Shown: positions 22,326 to 35,461 of the stretch, in pieces
How the letters are laid out: each line of letters begins with the position of its first letter
How positions within the stretch are numbered: position 1 is the first letter of the stretch
Assembly: GCA_025345505.1 (NCBI GenBank)
Contig: JANVCC010000030.1
Location: forward strand, 2,964,123 to 3,028,122
DNA from: Todiramphus chloris collaris
Lineage: Eukaryota > Chordata > Aves > Coraciiformes > Alcedinidae
Direction: 5' to 3'
Length of the DNA stretch: 64,000 nt
Notes under the pieces: model-generated
Told to the model about the DNA's origin: nothing
Seen by the model: the letters and a program-made list of their open reading frames with translations, nothing else
The model's database searches: none
Made by a program: the position numbers and the translations under genes

Positions 22326-24829
22326 GTAAAAATTGATAGCCCAATGAGGAAGGAGGTGCCTATCTCACTATTAAGACCAAAATGAAAGATTACTGCTTAA
22401 AAGACTGCCGACAAAGGTAGCTTTTGGGCATATCAATCAACAGGACACTATACAGTACTACTGTATTTATAATGAAGTAGATTTTCTTGGAGTAATTTTA
22501 AGGGCAAAATTCAAGGTTGTTAACCCTTGGCTCATACTTCAATTTTATGGACTGCTATAAAATTTAATTCTGGATACTGTATAGTCCCCTAAGCTATTTT
22601 TTGTGAAGTCTTCCTACCCTGGTGACACTTTCCTTTTGCAATTTGCATGATACTAATCCTCTGACACCTTTCCAAACTCTTCAACCGGAAGGAGGGGGTG
22701 GGGGGGGAAATGACTGCAACGAATGGGCTCAGAGGAACCTACAGTGCTTTGTGAAGGATGGTTAGGTAAGACCCCAGTCTGCAAAGATTACTTATGTGAG
22801 GACTAGACCATTGACTTCAGTGAGACTTGTCTCTTGAGTGGTACTTATTTGAGATGGCTGTTCAGCCACATCAGCACAAATTTAAGTTTAAGGGTAGCCC
22901 CTTCTGCTCTGAGGAGAGCTCTCACACAAACTTGGAGGTGAATGGATGGTAGAGCCTTTGCTGGGTTATTGCTGCAGGAGCTTGTCACTGCCAGTGGTGT
23001 CCTAGCCTTTACCCCATCAGTTTCAACAAGACCAAAGTACATTTCAGAGCGAGTGCAGCATTTGGGCACAGGTGGTGGAAGACCCTTCTGCCTCCCAGAG
23101 ATGGGGAGACCTGGCCTTCAGGTCCTCCTTGTCCATACAAAGAATTTAATGATATTAGGAACAATATATGTCCCTTTCAATAAAACCTGAGAATTGAATT
23201 CTGTTCCCATTTTAGGGGGAGGGGCGTTATTCTGTGAGGACATCTGTAACATTTGTACTCTATGTGAAGTGGTGCAAAATATGTCTGACATAAGCCAGAG
23301 TACTAAAGATGAGAATATGGTCTTTTATCCTCACTCACATGGTAAATTCTTCCTCTTTAAAACTATTATTAGTTGCATTCTTATTGCTAAAATGAAATAA
23401 ATCTCAGTCCTGGGAGCTGCTGAATTTCAGTACTGCTGTGAGTGCAAAGTGCATCTCATTCAGAGAATTACCCACTGGGATAGTGTTTGCAGTGTCTGTG
23501 AACTTTCTTATACGCTTTCCAGCAGAGAATTTCTTCTGTACAGAACAGTTTGATTTTTTTTTCCCACTGGGTCGGACTCGTTTAAAATCTTGAGTTCACA
23601 AACAGGTTTTATGAAGGGGTCATTTCTTCGAATGGAATGTCTTTTTTTTGTCTCTTAACACTGGTATCCATTGACATCCCTTCTTGATGTCATGGGCATG
23701 AAGCTTCAAAGAATAAACCTTTAAAGGAGGAGCTGTCATAGCTGTCCTCTCTCCCAGCGGTTCAGACTGTCCTGCTATGTGACAGGGACAAAAAAAATGG
23801 CATGAAGGACAAGATTCATCACAATACCTCCTTGTAGATTCTAAACCAGAAACTGTGGTCCTGCTAAGGTGGGAATGAACCAGAACAGAAGTAGGCTACT
23901 GAATCACTTCCAGCCGTCATCATCATCTTTTAGACAACAAGGGCCAAAGGATTTTGGCAGTGGTAGGACTCTGGTTCATCTCTGCTTCACTCCAGAGCTC
24001 ACAGCTCATTTCTCGTCCTGAAGGAGAGTTCATGCGTAGGCCTCCCCAGACCCCTGTAGTACCAAGAGGCACCACCACGCTGTCTGAGCCCCATTCCCAT
24101 TCCTTCTCCGCCTTCCTCCTGAACCTGAGTTGCTGTCATCTTTGTCTGCAGAAGCTTTTAAATGTCAGGAGAGATCTAACCATTTGTTTGATCCCCCACC
24201 GTGCTTGATTTTCACTGGGAGACAGAGATTGCTCTGCAATTTTGTGCCTTTTGTGCGTATGCCTTAGCGTGGGCTATGCTAAGGCTTCAGCGGTATCTAT
24301 ATGCTGACACACACACACTGTAGAGGCAGCTGGGTGCCCAGTACCACTCCCACTCAAGTTAATAGCTAGCACTTAAGAAACGCTGTACATGAAGATATAA
24401 CCCCAGCCCCAGTAACAACCTTTTCCTTCCCAAGCTGACGAGTTCTGTGCACTCAGCATCAGGGGTGACTTCAATGTCATGAGAGCGCACAGCAACAATT
24501 ATGCAGGATGATGTAGCATGTGACACTGCGCTGGGGCTTTCCACCAGAGAGACCAAGCAGAGGTAACATAATCTTTTTTTTATTAATATTCTCTCTATTT
24601 CACAGTGTAAAGCTGAAAATAACTTGTCACGACGATACACGCTCATGTGCCTTTGTAACCAAAGCAACAGCTATTGATGCACGCTTTTCTTGCTAACTAC
24701 TCCTCTGCCCCAGAACTTGCTAGCGCTGGCTCACAACTGTGAGCAAAATTTTCTGAGGAGGGAGAGAATAGATGGCGAACAGGACGGTGTGTTTTTTATT
24801 TCTGTGACGAAAGATTTTTAGATTAGATA

Positions 24830-25330
24830 TGTCACCCTTTGCTTTGATCAGTGGGTCATGTATATATTCTTCTGGTGTGTCAGTGACTACTTTTGTTTCT
24901 TCTTTTCATGATTCTTTCAACTGCTGGAAAAGGCTTTTCCTTCTCATAGGCTGTCTTCCATTCCTTTCATGGCTTCAAAACATTGTACAGACCACTCAAA
25001 TCCTTCAGCTGACGTCTTTACTGCAAAAAAACTCAGGGCCTTAATTCACATCTGCAAAGTTCTTTATCATTTATCCTACTTCTAAATCACTGGTTTTTCT
25101 CTCCTGATCTATTCCTTATGCTCAGAGCAGTCTTTATCTTGTATCTCCTTTGGTTTTCTTCTCCTGATTATGGTTTTATACTTTCCTTTGAACTTCTTCT
25201 ATCCCTGACATCAACTGCCAGGAGTCCGCTTTCTTCAAAACTCTTCTTAAAACATCCTCAAATCTCTCCCCTCCTCGTTAGTAACTTTTACATATTTCTT
25301 CTTCTTCAGCAGTAATCTGTTCCATGTGAG
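24830..25330 (-). repeat. possible ancient L2/CR1-type LINE remnant
   Basis: The plus strand is pyrimidine-rich. It contains blocks such as CTTCTTAAAACATCCTCAAA and CTCCCCTCCTC that resemble the antisense of the 3' part of old L2/CR1-type LINEs ('ccttcaaatccctcctcaaaac'). No open frame remains. The assignment is weak and made by eye. Confidence 0.25.
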
Positions 25331-28300
25331 TCTGTACCTCCTCTTAGGCACACAGCAAGGTTGCTACTGTCAGATTTTTAAGGCCAGATGGGCTCATGTT
25401 GATGAATTATCTGACTTCCTGCATAAAAACACCACAGAATGGCACCCTGAACTTCCTGCACTGATGCCAAAAAAAGGAAAGCACAGACTTGTTTTGGAAA
25501 AGTCACACAATCCCCCATTTAAACAGTTTAATAATAGAATATTTTCCGTAACTCATCTAATAGATGTTTTGTTGCATGGTTGTCCTGTTTCTCTCACAGT
25601 TTACAAACTGGGATCTTACTTCTCCAGTCCAAACTTCCACCAATATATATTATGCATTCATCTCTGAAAGCTTAAAGATCCTTTAGTACTTGTTATCTTC
25701 TCCCTGTATATGTACCTATGGATCATGATCAAGGAAACTTTAAATACTCTTTTTGATTAGCTTTTTGATTAGCTTTCTTTGATTATCCCCTTTAAAGTAA
25801 ATCATCTATTTCTGGATCTTCTGTACAGTGATATGTAATATCTAGTGCCCTGGTGTTGGCTTTGAATATTAATACCCGCCTTCCATTCCACTCTGAGATA
25901 AAGGTATAATGCTGATGAGAGGTGAAAAAGTAATTTGCAATGGATAATATTATTCAGGGAGTTGGGCCGCTTTCTCTATTCAAATATTATATTCCATGGA
26001 CTGAAAATATACATTTGAAGTTAACATATAATCAAATGGATGGGCTTTTCTTCATAACCCACTACAGAATATGCACAAGATGATTTGTGTATTGGTTGTT
26101 AGATTAAAAATAGGCGAGTTAAATAGAGCTCATTACAATAAATAATAATGTGGAATTTATTGAATGTATTATGGTAGATATCCTCAGAGCGGTAGCAGCA
26201 AGACAAAGTTTAAACTTACTTGTTACTATAGTTAGGTAGGCTCCCTTATATGTATTGTCAGCGATGCAATTTCTCAGCTGGTAACAGCAAAACAACGTAT
26301 GAGGTATTTCATCCCATAGAAAGAGTCCCTCTCCAAACTGTCCGGCTTTACTCACACCTGTATAAACAATTTCCACTGGCTAAAAGCTGCAATATAAGCT
26401 GAATGTTTCATTCCACATGTAAAAATCTATCACACTGATGCTACAATGTCAAAAACGCCCAACGCTGTTGAACACGACCTTTGCAAATATCTTGAAGGTC
26501 ACAGCCTGATTCACCAATATCTGGCACAGATATAGTATAAAGCGCCTATATTACCTAATTTATACTCATTTGCACACTCCAAATTAAGTTGCTTTTGTTA
26601 TCCCGTTGTGAAAAGCTTGCGGCCTATTTTATAGTAAAGGTTCAGCTCTAGCATCCATTAGGCACTTAGATCCAAAGTCAACCCCTCCTAGGCAAAGTGT
26701 TACACCCAGTGCCATCGCACCAGCAGCACACATGTTGCAGAAACTAACAGAACCCCAGGAAGGCTTTCAAAGCATGCAGGTTCCTATCTGTCTGCTTCCA
26801 TAACCAACTGTACTAAAAGCCTTCATTCCATAATGTCTCCAATGAGTATTTGCTACAGCTCAAATGGAGACCTTTAATGCATTGGGATTTTAGCTGGAAT
26901 TCCAGTTCAACTCCAGTGTTTTGGCCAAGCTTGCAGCCATCACAGAGCTGCTCTTAGCATATTGAAAACATGAAAAATCATGAACTTTTTTTTCTGAGAA
27001 CATTTCTGTCAGCTACATCCAACATCACAGAGAAAGCTTCCAGTAGCACATGCATTGGCTGACATGGAGGTTTGGGTATTCAGACATTTGTTTTGCTCTC
27101 TCGTTGCTGTTCTGAACATCAGGTGCTTCCAGTTCAGAAGTCTGGGCTGTTGCAAGCACAGAGCACTACACACATCACACAGTAAAGCAAATGATAACCC
27201 AGCCCTGCAAGGTGGCTGAACACCCCAGTGCAGCAATGAACACTGTCAACTCCTTTAGAGCTCAGCTTTAACTCACACCTTGTGGGGTGATGATCCAAGG
27301 CAAGAAAGATAAAAGGAAAAAGCTCTTGGTAGCCAAAACCTGTTCTTCAGCCTCAGCCAGTGACAAGGCCTGTCAGCAGTCCTTCGTGCTCACACTTGAC
27401 CCACATCCTGCTATGGAGAATGAGGTTTCCAAGCTGGCAACAGCAGGGATGTTTTGCAATCCCTCTAATGGAATGACTGATAGGAGCTGACAGGCAGCCT
27501 CTCTGGGCAGCCTGGCCATGATATCATTGAGAAAATGTATTTCTCATTAATTCTTGAGGCTATTTTAGCAGCTCGTGCTGTGCCACACTTCACTGCAGGG
27601 AAGTCCGTTCTTTAATGAAATCTGGGAGGAAATCCCATAGAGGTCAATGGCTGTTTTGTGTACAGGCAGAAGTGTGTAACATGTGTAAGCCTATATTGTC
27701 TCAGAGCTCTGTGGAGTTTGTTGCTGCTTTAAGAGTTAACTTAGAATTTTCTCATGTCAGAAAAGAGGTAACGTTTCTCTCATCCCTCTTCATAAAAACC
27801 AACAGGCAATCCCCCCTCTTCTGTATCTATGGCCATTTTGAAGGACAACACTTGCCTTGAAGCACTGAGCTTTTAATTTTCTGGTGGATAATTGGGAAGT
27901 AATGATTTTTCTCAACCTGAACATTAGGAACACAAATAGATTGTGTCCAATAAGCAGGAGGATCAGTTAATTCTTAAGACACTACACTGATAATCCAGAT
28001 GATCTCAGTGCAGCTTCCAACCAGTTCATGGTTTTCCTGTGTTCTCACTGCATCATAGGTAAAGCAACTTGTTATAATTGAAATGATTAACATTTTTTCA
28101 GGGCAGATTTGGCCTCTTCCTGTGTATGCCATTTTAGGGATTCAGACCAATCTGACTTTGGAATACACTACTTGTAAGACATAACTCTCAGCTGCAAAAT
28201 CACAGCTTCATCCTGCTCGCAGGTACACCAGTAAAAATATGGAGTAATTGAAAACAGGATTGAGAAAGCAAATAAAATAACATAACAGAGAACTTCTATC

Positions 28301-31149
28301 ATGTTGATACTGATTTGGGAGTTTTTTATGGCTCTTGTTATTGCTGCTATTTCCACTCCAGAAGCAATTCTACATGTACAAAACCAAAGAATTTAACATT
28401 TTTCTTGTATTCTTTCTTCTTTAATAATATCTACCACCATATATTTTCTACTTCTATTTTTCTGGTATCAGATCATTCATGGTAGAATAACTGTTCCTTG
28501 AATCATATTTACATGCTAAGAGAAGTTATTAGTTTAAATGTCACAATTATTAAAACAGATAGATTAATTGTCTCTAATTCCTGTAAAGATGGATTTATTT
28601 GATACCAGCTGAATGTAAAAGACAACACATACCTTGATGTGGTTGGTAGCTGTTGAAATCCCAATATGAAGCAAAATACCAACCCAATTAGGGCTTTAAC
28701 TGTTAACAGAGGCCCATAAATCATGTCTCAAAGTTGTTCAACAGGAACAACCCGGCCATCATTGCTCCTGAACACTTAAAAACCCTGCAGAGTAGCTCAA
28801 AAGTAATGTACCTATTTCAGAAGTAGCATTTTCTATCCATTCTGGCTTTTACTGGGTTGCAAAGCAGAGCTTTAAGATTTACAAAAGAAACCTGAGAAAT
28901 CAACATAGAAACCCAGCCATTTTGTGCTGTTCTCATGCCCTTATTGTTCCCTCGAGTTGCAAAGGTCCTCAAGAAGTTATACGTTATCATCTTCCCTTTT
29001 TTTTTTTTGTATACCATCTCCCTTCTTTTGGGAGATGAAGCTAGGGGCAGGAGTTTGTGCTGTTCCCAGGTTCATTACTGATTATGTGGCTTTCCATCTG
29101 CACAGCTGCTCTTGAAGAACTACAGAAGGCATCACACAGAAAGAGATAAAGTCACTTTTCAGACACATTTCTATATACAGTCAACTTGTCCTCTACTAAA
29201 TTAGCAGCCATTCAGCCACATAAAGTAGCTTGCTATTGCAATGACTCAGGCATGATTTTTTGTGGCCCCTTTGAACAGTGCTGTCCATTTTACAGGCTAA
29301 CCACATCACTCACCACCTCTGGCTGTCTGTTTTATCTCTTCACGTTTAAGTCAAGTTCCCAAAAGATGTTGAGCTCAGTGCTAGGAAGGACTGACATGTC
29401 CTTCAGTTAATTTCTGCACCCTTTCCTTTCCTTTCCTTTCTGGACTAAAAGCCTTGAAAATCCCCTACAGCAAGTATCCCACCTTTCTCCCAGGAGTATT
29501 TCCTTGCCAGGGTCACTCCCTGTCCCTCAAGCACCTGCCTGAATTACCAGATGGATGAAGCATCCAGGTGTCAGCCAGTGAATTCTGACTACATTCATGA
29601 AAAGCACTTGGTGATACTCAACCTTTATCTCTGCCTGTCTGAGTTAAGATATCTCTCTGAGCCCAGGCTACCAAAACTGTTCAGATGAACACAGTCTATA
29701 ATCCCCTTTCACAAAAAAAAAACCCCCAAACACCCTCCTGTTTAAACTGTGGCCCATTCCTGACATAGTGAGAGCCGTGTGGAGCTGACCCAACACCTGC
29801 TGAAGACTTGTGATGGCAAAAGGCTTTTCCCAGCACCGGAAGGACAGTCCCAGTGCTCAGAGCAGTCACAGTGAATTGCCTTACTGGAATTAGGGTATTT
29901 CTCAGCACAAAAACTCTTTTATCCTGAAAAAAAAGGGCACAATATTAACAAAACCGGTTAAAAGCTGCAGTTTTGGCCAATAGCTTCATGTAGAGGATAA
30001 CTAGCCCGTTCACAGGGGCAGGTCTAAGATGTTTGCATCCACTGTTCTGTGACAAATTTCTATCTGCCTCTATCACCATGCCAAGAAAGCGTGTCTGCAC
30101 CACAGCATGCTGGGTGGCCGAGAGCCTGGCACGGCACTCACGCCGACTTCATCCAAGGGAGCTCAGCTCGCTCCGCTGAACCGGCTCTGCTCACATCACA
30201 GCGTCTCGGCAAGTCACAAGGCTCCAGCTGGGGCAGGGGTAGGTGGCCCAGGCCAGAAGCCACCTCTGCAGGGATGCTTGAAGCCAGAGCTCCCGTCTGG
30301 TACAGATAAACACAGCAGATACTGATGGCAACAGAGCCTCATCTGAGCAGTAACAGGGGCTCACCTTGTCAACGTTTTGGCTCAGCCTTGCAAAGCAAAC
30401 GTGACCTCTGTTTCATCGGTCTCAGCATTGCTCGACCAAAGCAAAGAAATACTGAAATCCTCTACATTTACCCCTGTGCTGAGATGAAAGGGTAAGACCC
30501 TCAATTTTTAGCAAGGGACACAAGGGCTGAGGACTCCCGTGGCATCCTCCACACACATGACTTTGTGAGACCAGAAGATGGGCTTGTGGGCAGACAGACT
30601 CCCTGAACCTGAATTGCCTTGCTACATTCGTGCTCAGCCCCTGCTTTCCCACCTGCTGGCATCAAGGACACAGAGTTTTAAGAGCAGCCTCCAGCCTTTT
30701 CCATACTTTATGTATTCCAGGGTTTTTTCTTTAATGAGTAGTGATCTCTTTGGAAGGATATAAAGCACGGATTTCTTTTCTCCCAAAACATAAAGAGACA
30801 CTTATTAGAGTATCAAATGGTTCTTGAAACCTAAGGTAACCCATCTGCAATACTTCTGCATCTGCCTTTCAGAAGTCAGCAGAATACACGGATCTATCAC
30901 TGTGGTGCTCTGCAAATCTGCTTTCAAAATATACTGCATATAAAATAACTCACAGAAACTTAAATACGTTAATAACTTAAGAACCTAAGTAAGCTGATAT
31001 TTGATGTGACCTACATTAATGGGGAGGCATTACATGGCAGATAAGCAGAAAGTTCTCTTCTATTGTATAAAACATGATTTATTCATACCATAAACATCTT
31101 GAGAAAAGGATATGCTCTGGCATTCTGTCTACTTATTTTTCCCCAAAGG

Positions 31150-31169
31150 AAAAAAAAAAAAAAAAAAAA
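31150..31169. repeat. homopolymer A tract (20 bases)
   Basis: There are twenty A residues after CCCCAAAGG. The flanks do not resemble a recognised retrotransposon, so it is listed as a simple repeat and not as a retrocopy tail. Confidence 0.85.
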
Positions 31170-34100
31170 GTCAAATGGTGTAAGAAGACCGTGCTGGTGA
31201 GAAGATATTCATATCACAACAGCAACAGACTTAGACTGCCAGATACTACTTTATGGTTGGAAAGATACAGAGAAAGGCGCATAGGCTGCACTGCAGTGCA
31301 CCCATAATTCTAACTACCAGCCTAAGAGTGGAAGCAGTTCATAGAAGAGGCTAATGGCTTTACCCTGACTGATATCAGTGCATTAATAAAAATCATCAAT
31401 AAAAGCATCAGTTCCTGCTGTACTGTAAATGAGACAGTGGCTGAGCGTGTGCTGCAGCTGCAAGATAAGGCACTAGAAAGATATCTAAATTTTTGGCTAA
31501 TTCTAGATGTCAAGATAATTGGATTTTCCAAATTAAACCTTTCTGTAGTTAAAGAAGATTAAGGTTAGGGACTGTAGCAGGGAAAGCTACTGTCACTGTT
31601 ATGAAGAATTTTTCTCTACAGTGCCATTTTTCTTCTTCTATGTCTACTCAAAGAAGGCAAAATGGCAAGAGCTTCATAAAAATATTGAAGTAGTTATATC
31701 ATTTGCCATCAAACTTGGCACGGGAAGGCTTTGTTTCTTTGTGCATCTACCTATTCAATGTATGAGCTCTTAACAGAATTTTAGTGGGCATTGAAAGGAC
31801 AGTGTAAGATTGTTTGGACTAAAGTTTAAGTTTTATTAAAAGGTCTGTGAAAAGTAACATTACTAGATATGGCAGAATGTAAGGATATTGCAGAGCCGAG
31901 GTGCTCAGAGAAGAGGAGTATGTGGTATTGGGTCAAATATATGTTTAAATCCTTGATCAAAACAAAGTTTGTTGTTTAGGAAAGTCTTTTGGTGTTTTAA
32001 TTATCATGATGACAATGTGCATCTCTCAAACCTCGTGAACACTTGTGTTTCCTGAAGGAATTAATCAGTATTTTAATAGAAGTGCTGACAATATAAATAC
32101 TCCTTGAGACATTTTGTCTCCAGATGGCTTCTCTGCAGACTTTCTCTGATTCCCCACACTTCCAAAACAGGGATATAAACTTCCTGACATAGCAGAGCAT
32201 GAGTCAGTCCCATAAGTACAAAAAGAAACCTTCCCTATCACCAGATTACTCTGCAGCCTCCTGAGAAAGTTTTCGCATCTTTGCTGAAGTGACGGATTTT
32301 GTCCGCTGCTGAGGTAAACCACCAAATGCAGTGGACTCTTGTCAATCATACATAGTCCTTACGCTACCGTACATTGCTAAAGGAGCTCACTCTTTTACTT
32401 TAAGGTCATCTCAAGGACTTCACTTTTTCTAGCTCTGCTACAAGTCTGGAGCATAACAGCACATGATGAGATATCATTGCAGAGCTCATTTGCAAGGTAT
32501 GCAAAAAACCCCACATGTTTCTTGATCATCGTTATCAGTTTAGCAGCTACCCCCATACTCCTGAAAGAGCCCAACACTTCTTGCACTCCAAGGCCAGAAC
32601 AGCAACATCCTCCCTTACTTATCTGAGAGAACATTGCAGAAAGGACCCTTCAGATGTAAAGACACCAAAACACCTGCAAATAGGAAAAACCAGACGTCCT
32701 GTCCTCTCTGCAAGGACTCTCTTGAAAGTCCATTTGAGGCCTTGCAATCCTCTTCACAGTGTGACTATATCTCAGGTAGCTGCACAGTGTACAGCACAAC
32801 AGATGATGTTCCGTTGGCACCCCTGTTTCCTGGACACTGTGCCAGATATTCATCCATGGGTGTGGACTTCAGTGCGTAAAGGCTTAAGCAGAGAAATCCT
32901 GAGGGATTTCGTCATATAAAGTTCTCTCCTTCAAAGCTTTTATGGGCTGAAGTTTTACCTCCTTAAAGACTTTACCCCATAAAAATCCAAGGTGATAATA
33001 AAACAAATAGCATCTACATCCAAGGTCAGTAGCCTGGGGAAAAAAAAATGCTCTTGAGTAATAATAATAATAACTTCAGGAGCAGTATTGACCAGAAAGT
33101 ACGGATCTATTATTTTCCCCGTTGGCTGATATTTTGCCATTATTGCCCTCTGAGATAGTCACTATTTGCATGCTGTGCAGAGTAGCCACGGGTATGTGGC
33201 AATGCAGAGATATTATAGGGGTGACTTTGAACTGTTCTGGAGGATGATAAAGCCAAAAGTGAACTTTGCAGGCAGAATACAGAGCTTGTCTTGTCCAGCC
33301 ACTCACATTTTCATCTTACTGTCTCATTCTATGTATTTTAAATCCAAAGTGTATTTTAATACACCCAAAACCACATCCACATGCTCGTATTAATCCAGAT
33401 TAGGAACTGGTTGCCAAGCTATAGAAAATGAGCAGAATACCCAACATTTCATACAAAATAAGGCTGACCTAGTTCTCTGCCTGTATTTACACATGTAATT
33501 CAGTAAAACTTGAACAAGTACGCCTCTGCTTTTTTAAAATGTACCTTGGAAAGCTAGATCAGTACCATTATTTTGCTACTGATCCTCTAAGGGCTCTGAG
33601 CAACAAAATAATTAAAGTACACAGAAAGATGAAATCCTAAAATCACTTTCCTATAAATCAGTGCAGACTGGGAAGTGTTCCCGCAGGGAGGAACGGGCGC
33701 AGGTCCATTCATGGGCCCCCGAGCTCTTGGCAGGAGGACACACTTGCTATTTTCTGGTCTGATACCTTCAGATCTGTGGCATTAACCATGGATTACATGG
33801 CTGTGCCCATGGAAAGCTGGAACTGCTCCTCACCATGGGGAATGTTATTACTGCCCCGGGTGGTCTTGATAATTTTACATACATTTGAAGCCTGTTAATT
33901 TTCCAGGGCTAAATACTGGCCAGACTGCTTTAATTTCAGTAAATGCAGGATAATGGGCTGAATAAAATAATCTAAAATATAAATAAATCCCCAGTGATAC
34001 ACTCGATATTTAGGCAGTGTTTGGTGTAAGAGCACTCGGGGTATGGCAGCCTGTCCCGATATCTGCTCAAAATAATTAGGGCATTTCTGTGGTATTTGTG

Positions 34101-35313
34101 TGCAGCCCATACCAATAATCAGGATGGAAATAAACTGACACAAAACCATATCAGAAGACCTGTTGTCTAAAGCCATTAAAGAGGATGCAGATACTTAACT
34201 AATTGGCACTCTCAGCCTTCCCTCTGGCTTGGTGGGGGTAGTCATCAGCTAAACAGAAGCCTCACGGAGGCACACTGTGTCTTGGATAATTTTACAGAGG
34301 TGGAGGACAGACTGGAGAACAGAAGTGAGGACTTGTCAATGAAAGACCAAGCTAGTCCTGTAATGATACCTTCTGTGAATCAATTCAGTGTATAAGGTGA
34401 CCTGGGAGATTCATATCCTTGCTGTTAGGATTGTCACTGTTAACTATGTTTACACTTTTGCCAAGATACATTAATGTGGCCTTGCAGTTCCCCTGGTTTC
34501 CAGAAAGGATTGCACACATCAAGGAGACAAAAATCTTTGTTAGCAACAGATGCAGCCAAAGCGGTGCTGGTTGTGGTCTTACTGAAACCCTAACCCAGGT
34601 GGAACTGCAGCCCAACCTTCCTTGCACTGATGGATAAGAGTTCCAAGCAACTGCTCTCCTAGCAGTTCCAGCACTAGTTCATCAGGGTCCACTGAGTGTG
34701 AAATCCACCTCTCCGTGTGAGACCAGCACAATGCATCATTTGAGTCATTTTTAAGAGACGACAAGGTTCATAAGCTTCGTGTTGCCCTTTGCACAGAAGT
34801 GAATTTTACTATTAATGCAAATGGTGTTTAAATGCAATATTTTACAACTAATACTCCGTATAGGCACAGTGTCTGATTCATGCCAACCCAAAGGGTAATA
34901 TGAATGCTTAGTATTGTTTAACCAGCTCCCAAGGACTGCATAAAACTCCCAGATGAAAGATGTGACCTTCAGAGAGCATGGAATCACTTTTTCTTTTCAT
35001 CTAAAAGATAATTTATCTAATACTTTTCTCCTCATTGAAGACATAGGCTTGCTGCACTGAAAACTGTTTACAAATGTTCTTTCTCCATTAAATTGATTTT
35101 CTGAGTATAGATAGGCAGTGTTTTCTGGAACTAATTTAAATTCCCTTCTAATTAATATTCAAGACCAAAATATGTTATCTTTGCATGACTGTGCAATTAT
35201 TAAGGGAAAATATAATCTGTGAAAGTAATTATTTTTCTTTTTTTTTTCTTCTTTTTTTTTTTTTTATTAGCCATTAACCAACATGAAATGTATCATTTCT
35301 TTGCCTTTTTTAG

Positions 35314-35461
35314 GCTATGCTTGAAGGAGCCATCATGGGAGAAGTATCTTTTTCAGTTATGTACACACCATTTGTGACAGAAGTCAAGGCTAACAAAATA
35401 AACAAGATAGAGGGTGTGTTTGCTAAAAAACACTCTAACTACGTGCACCACATATATACAG
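35314..35461 (+). CDS. internal exon 3 of unidentified split gene
   Basis: The exon has 148 bases, with acceptor TTTCTTTGCCTTTTTTAG and donor CAG|GTAACA. It enters in phase 0, as the previous exon requires, and leaves with one base (G) that joins AT at 38682 to make aspartate. The 49 codons include MLEGAIMGEVSFSVMYTPFV, probably beta-structured, then a lysine-rich segment VKANKINKIEGVFAKKHSNY. No cysteine, signal or membrane segment is seen. The GEVSFSVMYTPFVTEV pattern could be a beta hairpin, but no fold is assigned. The other two frames have stops. This is one of the best-supported exons. Confidence 0.9.

Larger units (their letters stand above)
22326..35313. other. intron of 13.0 kb
   Basis: No confident exon was seen. 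The stretch holds a degraded old repeat motif at 22803-22835 and 27628-27660, a pyrimidine-rich L2- or CR1-like stretch at 24830-25330, a short CTTTC repeat at 29417-29440, an A20 run at 31150-31169, a TAA microsatellite at 33059-33073, and a T-rich tract at 35229-35265 that leads up to the next acceptor. A cluster of longer open frames on both strands at 32060-32920 is discussed as a finding. Confidence 0.5.

Noticed and set aside
28509-28724. Hydrophobic minus-strand frame with a GTATGT donor nearby
   Set aside because: No acceptor at a sensible distance; hydrophobicity follows from the T-rich template.
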